This document shows positions 63,098-64,000 of a DNA stretch of 64,000 nt, in pieces. Below the pieces are notes generated by a model. It was not told the DNA's origin. It was given only the letters and a program-made list of their open reading frames with translations, and did no database searches. How positions within the stretch are numbered: position 1 is the stretch's first letter; every line of letters starts with the position of its first letter. The stretch is from Rhizobium aethiopicum. Lineage in GTDB: Bacteria > Pseudomonadota > Alphaproteobacteria > Rhizobiales > Rhizobiaceae. The position numbers and the translations under genes were made by a program. The stretch spans positions 62,001 through 126,000 of the forward strand of contig NZ_FMAJ01000010.1 of the NCBI RefSeq assembly GCF_900094625.1, read 5' to 3'.

Positions 63098-63411
63098 GGG
63101 CGCCGGACTCCGGAAATCCAATCGTTAACAAATCGTTAACGCAAGATTGCGCCAAAAACGGCGGCTTGTCCATTCGCCCGCAAAGAACGGCATCAATACT
63201 GAGTGCAAAAGCCTAGTTTCCTTGGCCCGCAAACTTCGCGGTAACCCGAATCGATTAAATTTAAAGCAGACAGCAATTGTGCTTGTCGTATCGCCTTCCG
63301 GTGATTAAACGTCGCATTTGATGCAACGCACACAAAGAATTTTGTCATTCGTGTGGTTGACTGAGCATGCTCCGAAACCCGGGAGCGCAGAGAAGCCGCC
63401 GCGAGGTTCTG
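63098..63411. other. Intergenic region upstream of sdhC
   Basis: 314 bp, divergent promoters expected. It contains the CtrA-type box and, at about 63240-63350, an AT-rich stretch with TTGACT at 63357-63362 that could be a -35 element close to sdhC. No gene seen. Confidence 0.4.
63125..63140 (+). promoter_or_regulatory. CtrA-type box TTAA-N7-TTAAC
   Basis: TTAACAAATCGTTAAC, both halves perfect, upstream of the secreted protein gene and 270 bp before sdhC. The motif is nearly symmetric and could serve either strand. Confidence 0.5.
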
Positions 63412-63807
63412 ATGGCGAACGTGACAAATAACCGGCCCCTGTCGCCGCATTTGCAAATTTACAAACCTATTCCCACTATGGTCATGTCCATCGTCCACCG
63501 CATTACCGGCGGTGCGCTGTACGTCGGCACATTGCTCGTCGCCTGGTGGCTGATCGCCGCGGCAAGCGGCCAGAGCTCTTACGACTGGGCCAATTGGGTG
63601 CTCGGCAGCCTTCTCGGCAAGCTTGTGCTGCTCGGTTATACCTGGGCACTGCTGCACCACATGCTCGGCGGCTTCCGCCATCTGATGTGGGATCTCGGCT
63701 ACGGCTTCGAGAAGGAAGTCTCGACCAAGCTCGCCATCGCCAACGTCATCGGGTCGCTCTGTCTGACCGTGCTGGTCTGGTCGATCGGCCTCCTCATTCG
63801 CTTCTGA
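63412..63807 (+). CDS. sdhC: Succinate dehydrogenase cytochrome b556 subunit
   Basis: A 131-aa membrane anchor of complex II with three helices: NNRPLSPHLQIYKPIPTMVM, the quinone-site SIVHRITGG, then LLHHMLGGFRHLMWD, whose His is the haem ligand. First gene of the sdhCDAB operon, of which only sdhC and the start of sdhD are in the window. Confidence 0.95.
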   Translation: MANVTNNRPLSPHLQIYKPIPTMVMSIVHRITGGALYVGTLLVAWWLIAAASGQSSYDWANWVLGSLLGKLVLLGYTWALLHHMLGGFRHLMWDLGYGFEKEVSTKLAIANVIGSLCLTVLVWSIGLLIRF

Positions 63808-63817
63808 AGGTCGTCTC

Positions 63818-64000
63818 ATGGATATGCGCACCCCCCTCGGCAAGGTTCGCGGGCTCGGCTCCGCCAAGGAAGGCACGAGCCATTTCTGGCGTCAGCGGCT
63901 GACCGCCGTTTCCAACATTCCGCTGATCCTTTTCTTCGTCATCTTCATGATCGCCTATGCCGGCGCGCCCTATGCGGATGTGGTTCGCGCGCTGTCGAAC
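63818..64000 (+). CDS. sdhD: Succinate dehydrogenase membrane anchor SdhD (partial)
   Basis: The first 61 codons: MDMRTPLGKVRGLGSAKEG, THFWRQRLTA-like SHFWRQRLTAVSNIPLILFF and the first membrane helix. Follows sdhC by 10 bp; the gene continues past the window. Confidence 0.9.
   Translation, partial: MDMRTPLGKVRGLGSAKEGTSHFWRQRLTAVSNIPLILFFVIFMIAYAGAPYADVVRALSN

Overview
The window is 64 kb of GC-rich, densely coding alphaproteobacterial chromosome. Gene content, gene order, start-codon habits and the intergenic repeats point to the genus Rhizobium (R. etli / R. leguminosarum group). This is an inference from what I recognise, not from a database search. Almost everything is housekeeping. I see no phage, plasmid, transposase, CRISPR, rRNA, tRNA or defence locus.

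Layout. 1-4849: end of ftsK, lolA, xthA, a cyclic-nucleotide-binding protein with a CenR-like response regulator, an L,D-transpeptidase and an aldo/keto reductase. 4958-8238: leuC and an amino-acid ABC transporter. 8378-12952: the minus-strand ribosome/secretion block, read as ffh, chorismate mutase, rpsP, rimM, trmD, rplS, with a candidate small RNA upstream of ffh. 13373-18776: an orphan ORF, dapF, mtaB, ftsY, yciB and a DUF2585 protein. 18813-21928: cytochrome c maturation genes ccmA-B-C-D-G on the minus strand, divergent from acnA (22190-24880). 25223-28138: DUF1223, DUF2794, GNAT and Bax-inhibitor-like proteins. 28423-32387: a YbbA/YbbP-type transporter divergent from tesA. 32456-35419: thpR, a broken protein-tyrosine phosphatase gene, phhB, a YkvA-like protein, a sigma-factor relic and an IalB-like secreted protein. 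35667-39734: rlmN and a TrpXYZ-type ABC transporter. 39785-47818: two LysE-type exporters, an SDR, argG, an MscS channel, a frameshifted small gene and an M3 peptidase. 47978-53961: typA, GNAT, ppa, yggU, yggT, an MFS transporter and a glutamine amidotransferase. 53951-59049: hemC-hemD-mic60-hemY plus a TerB-like protein. 59122-64000: tsaD-gpsA-yciI-EVE-methyltransferase, a small secreted protein, and sdhC with the start of sdhD.

The unusual biology lies in short palindromic repeats of at least four families (called A-D here). They resemble the mosaic intergenic elements known from rhizobia. Several have reached genes. Family A modules sit in frame inside ftsY. A family B element splits a low-molecular-weight protein-tyrosine phosphatase gene just after its catalytic loop. 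In four other genes the TAG stop codon lies exactly at a repeat edge. A family D copy abuts a frameshifted ECF sigma-factor fragment.

Other leads are a promoter-plus-terminator unit of about 97 nt upstream of ffh, CtrA-type TTAA-N7-TTAA boxes at three places, an intrinsic terminator inside the coding sequence of yggU, and a single-base frameshift in a small conserved-looking gene at 45.1-45.5 kb. I found no clearly new multi-gene system.
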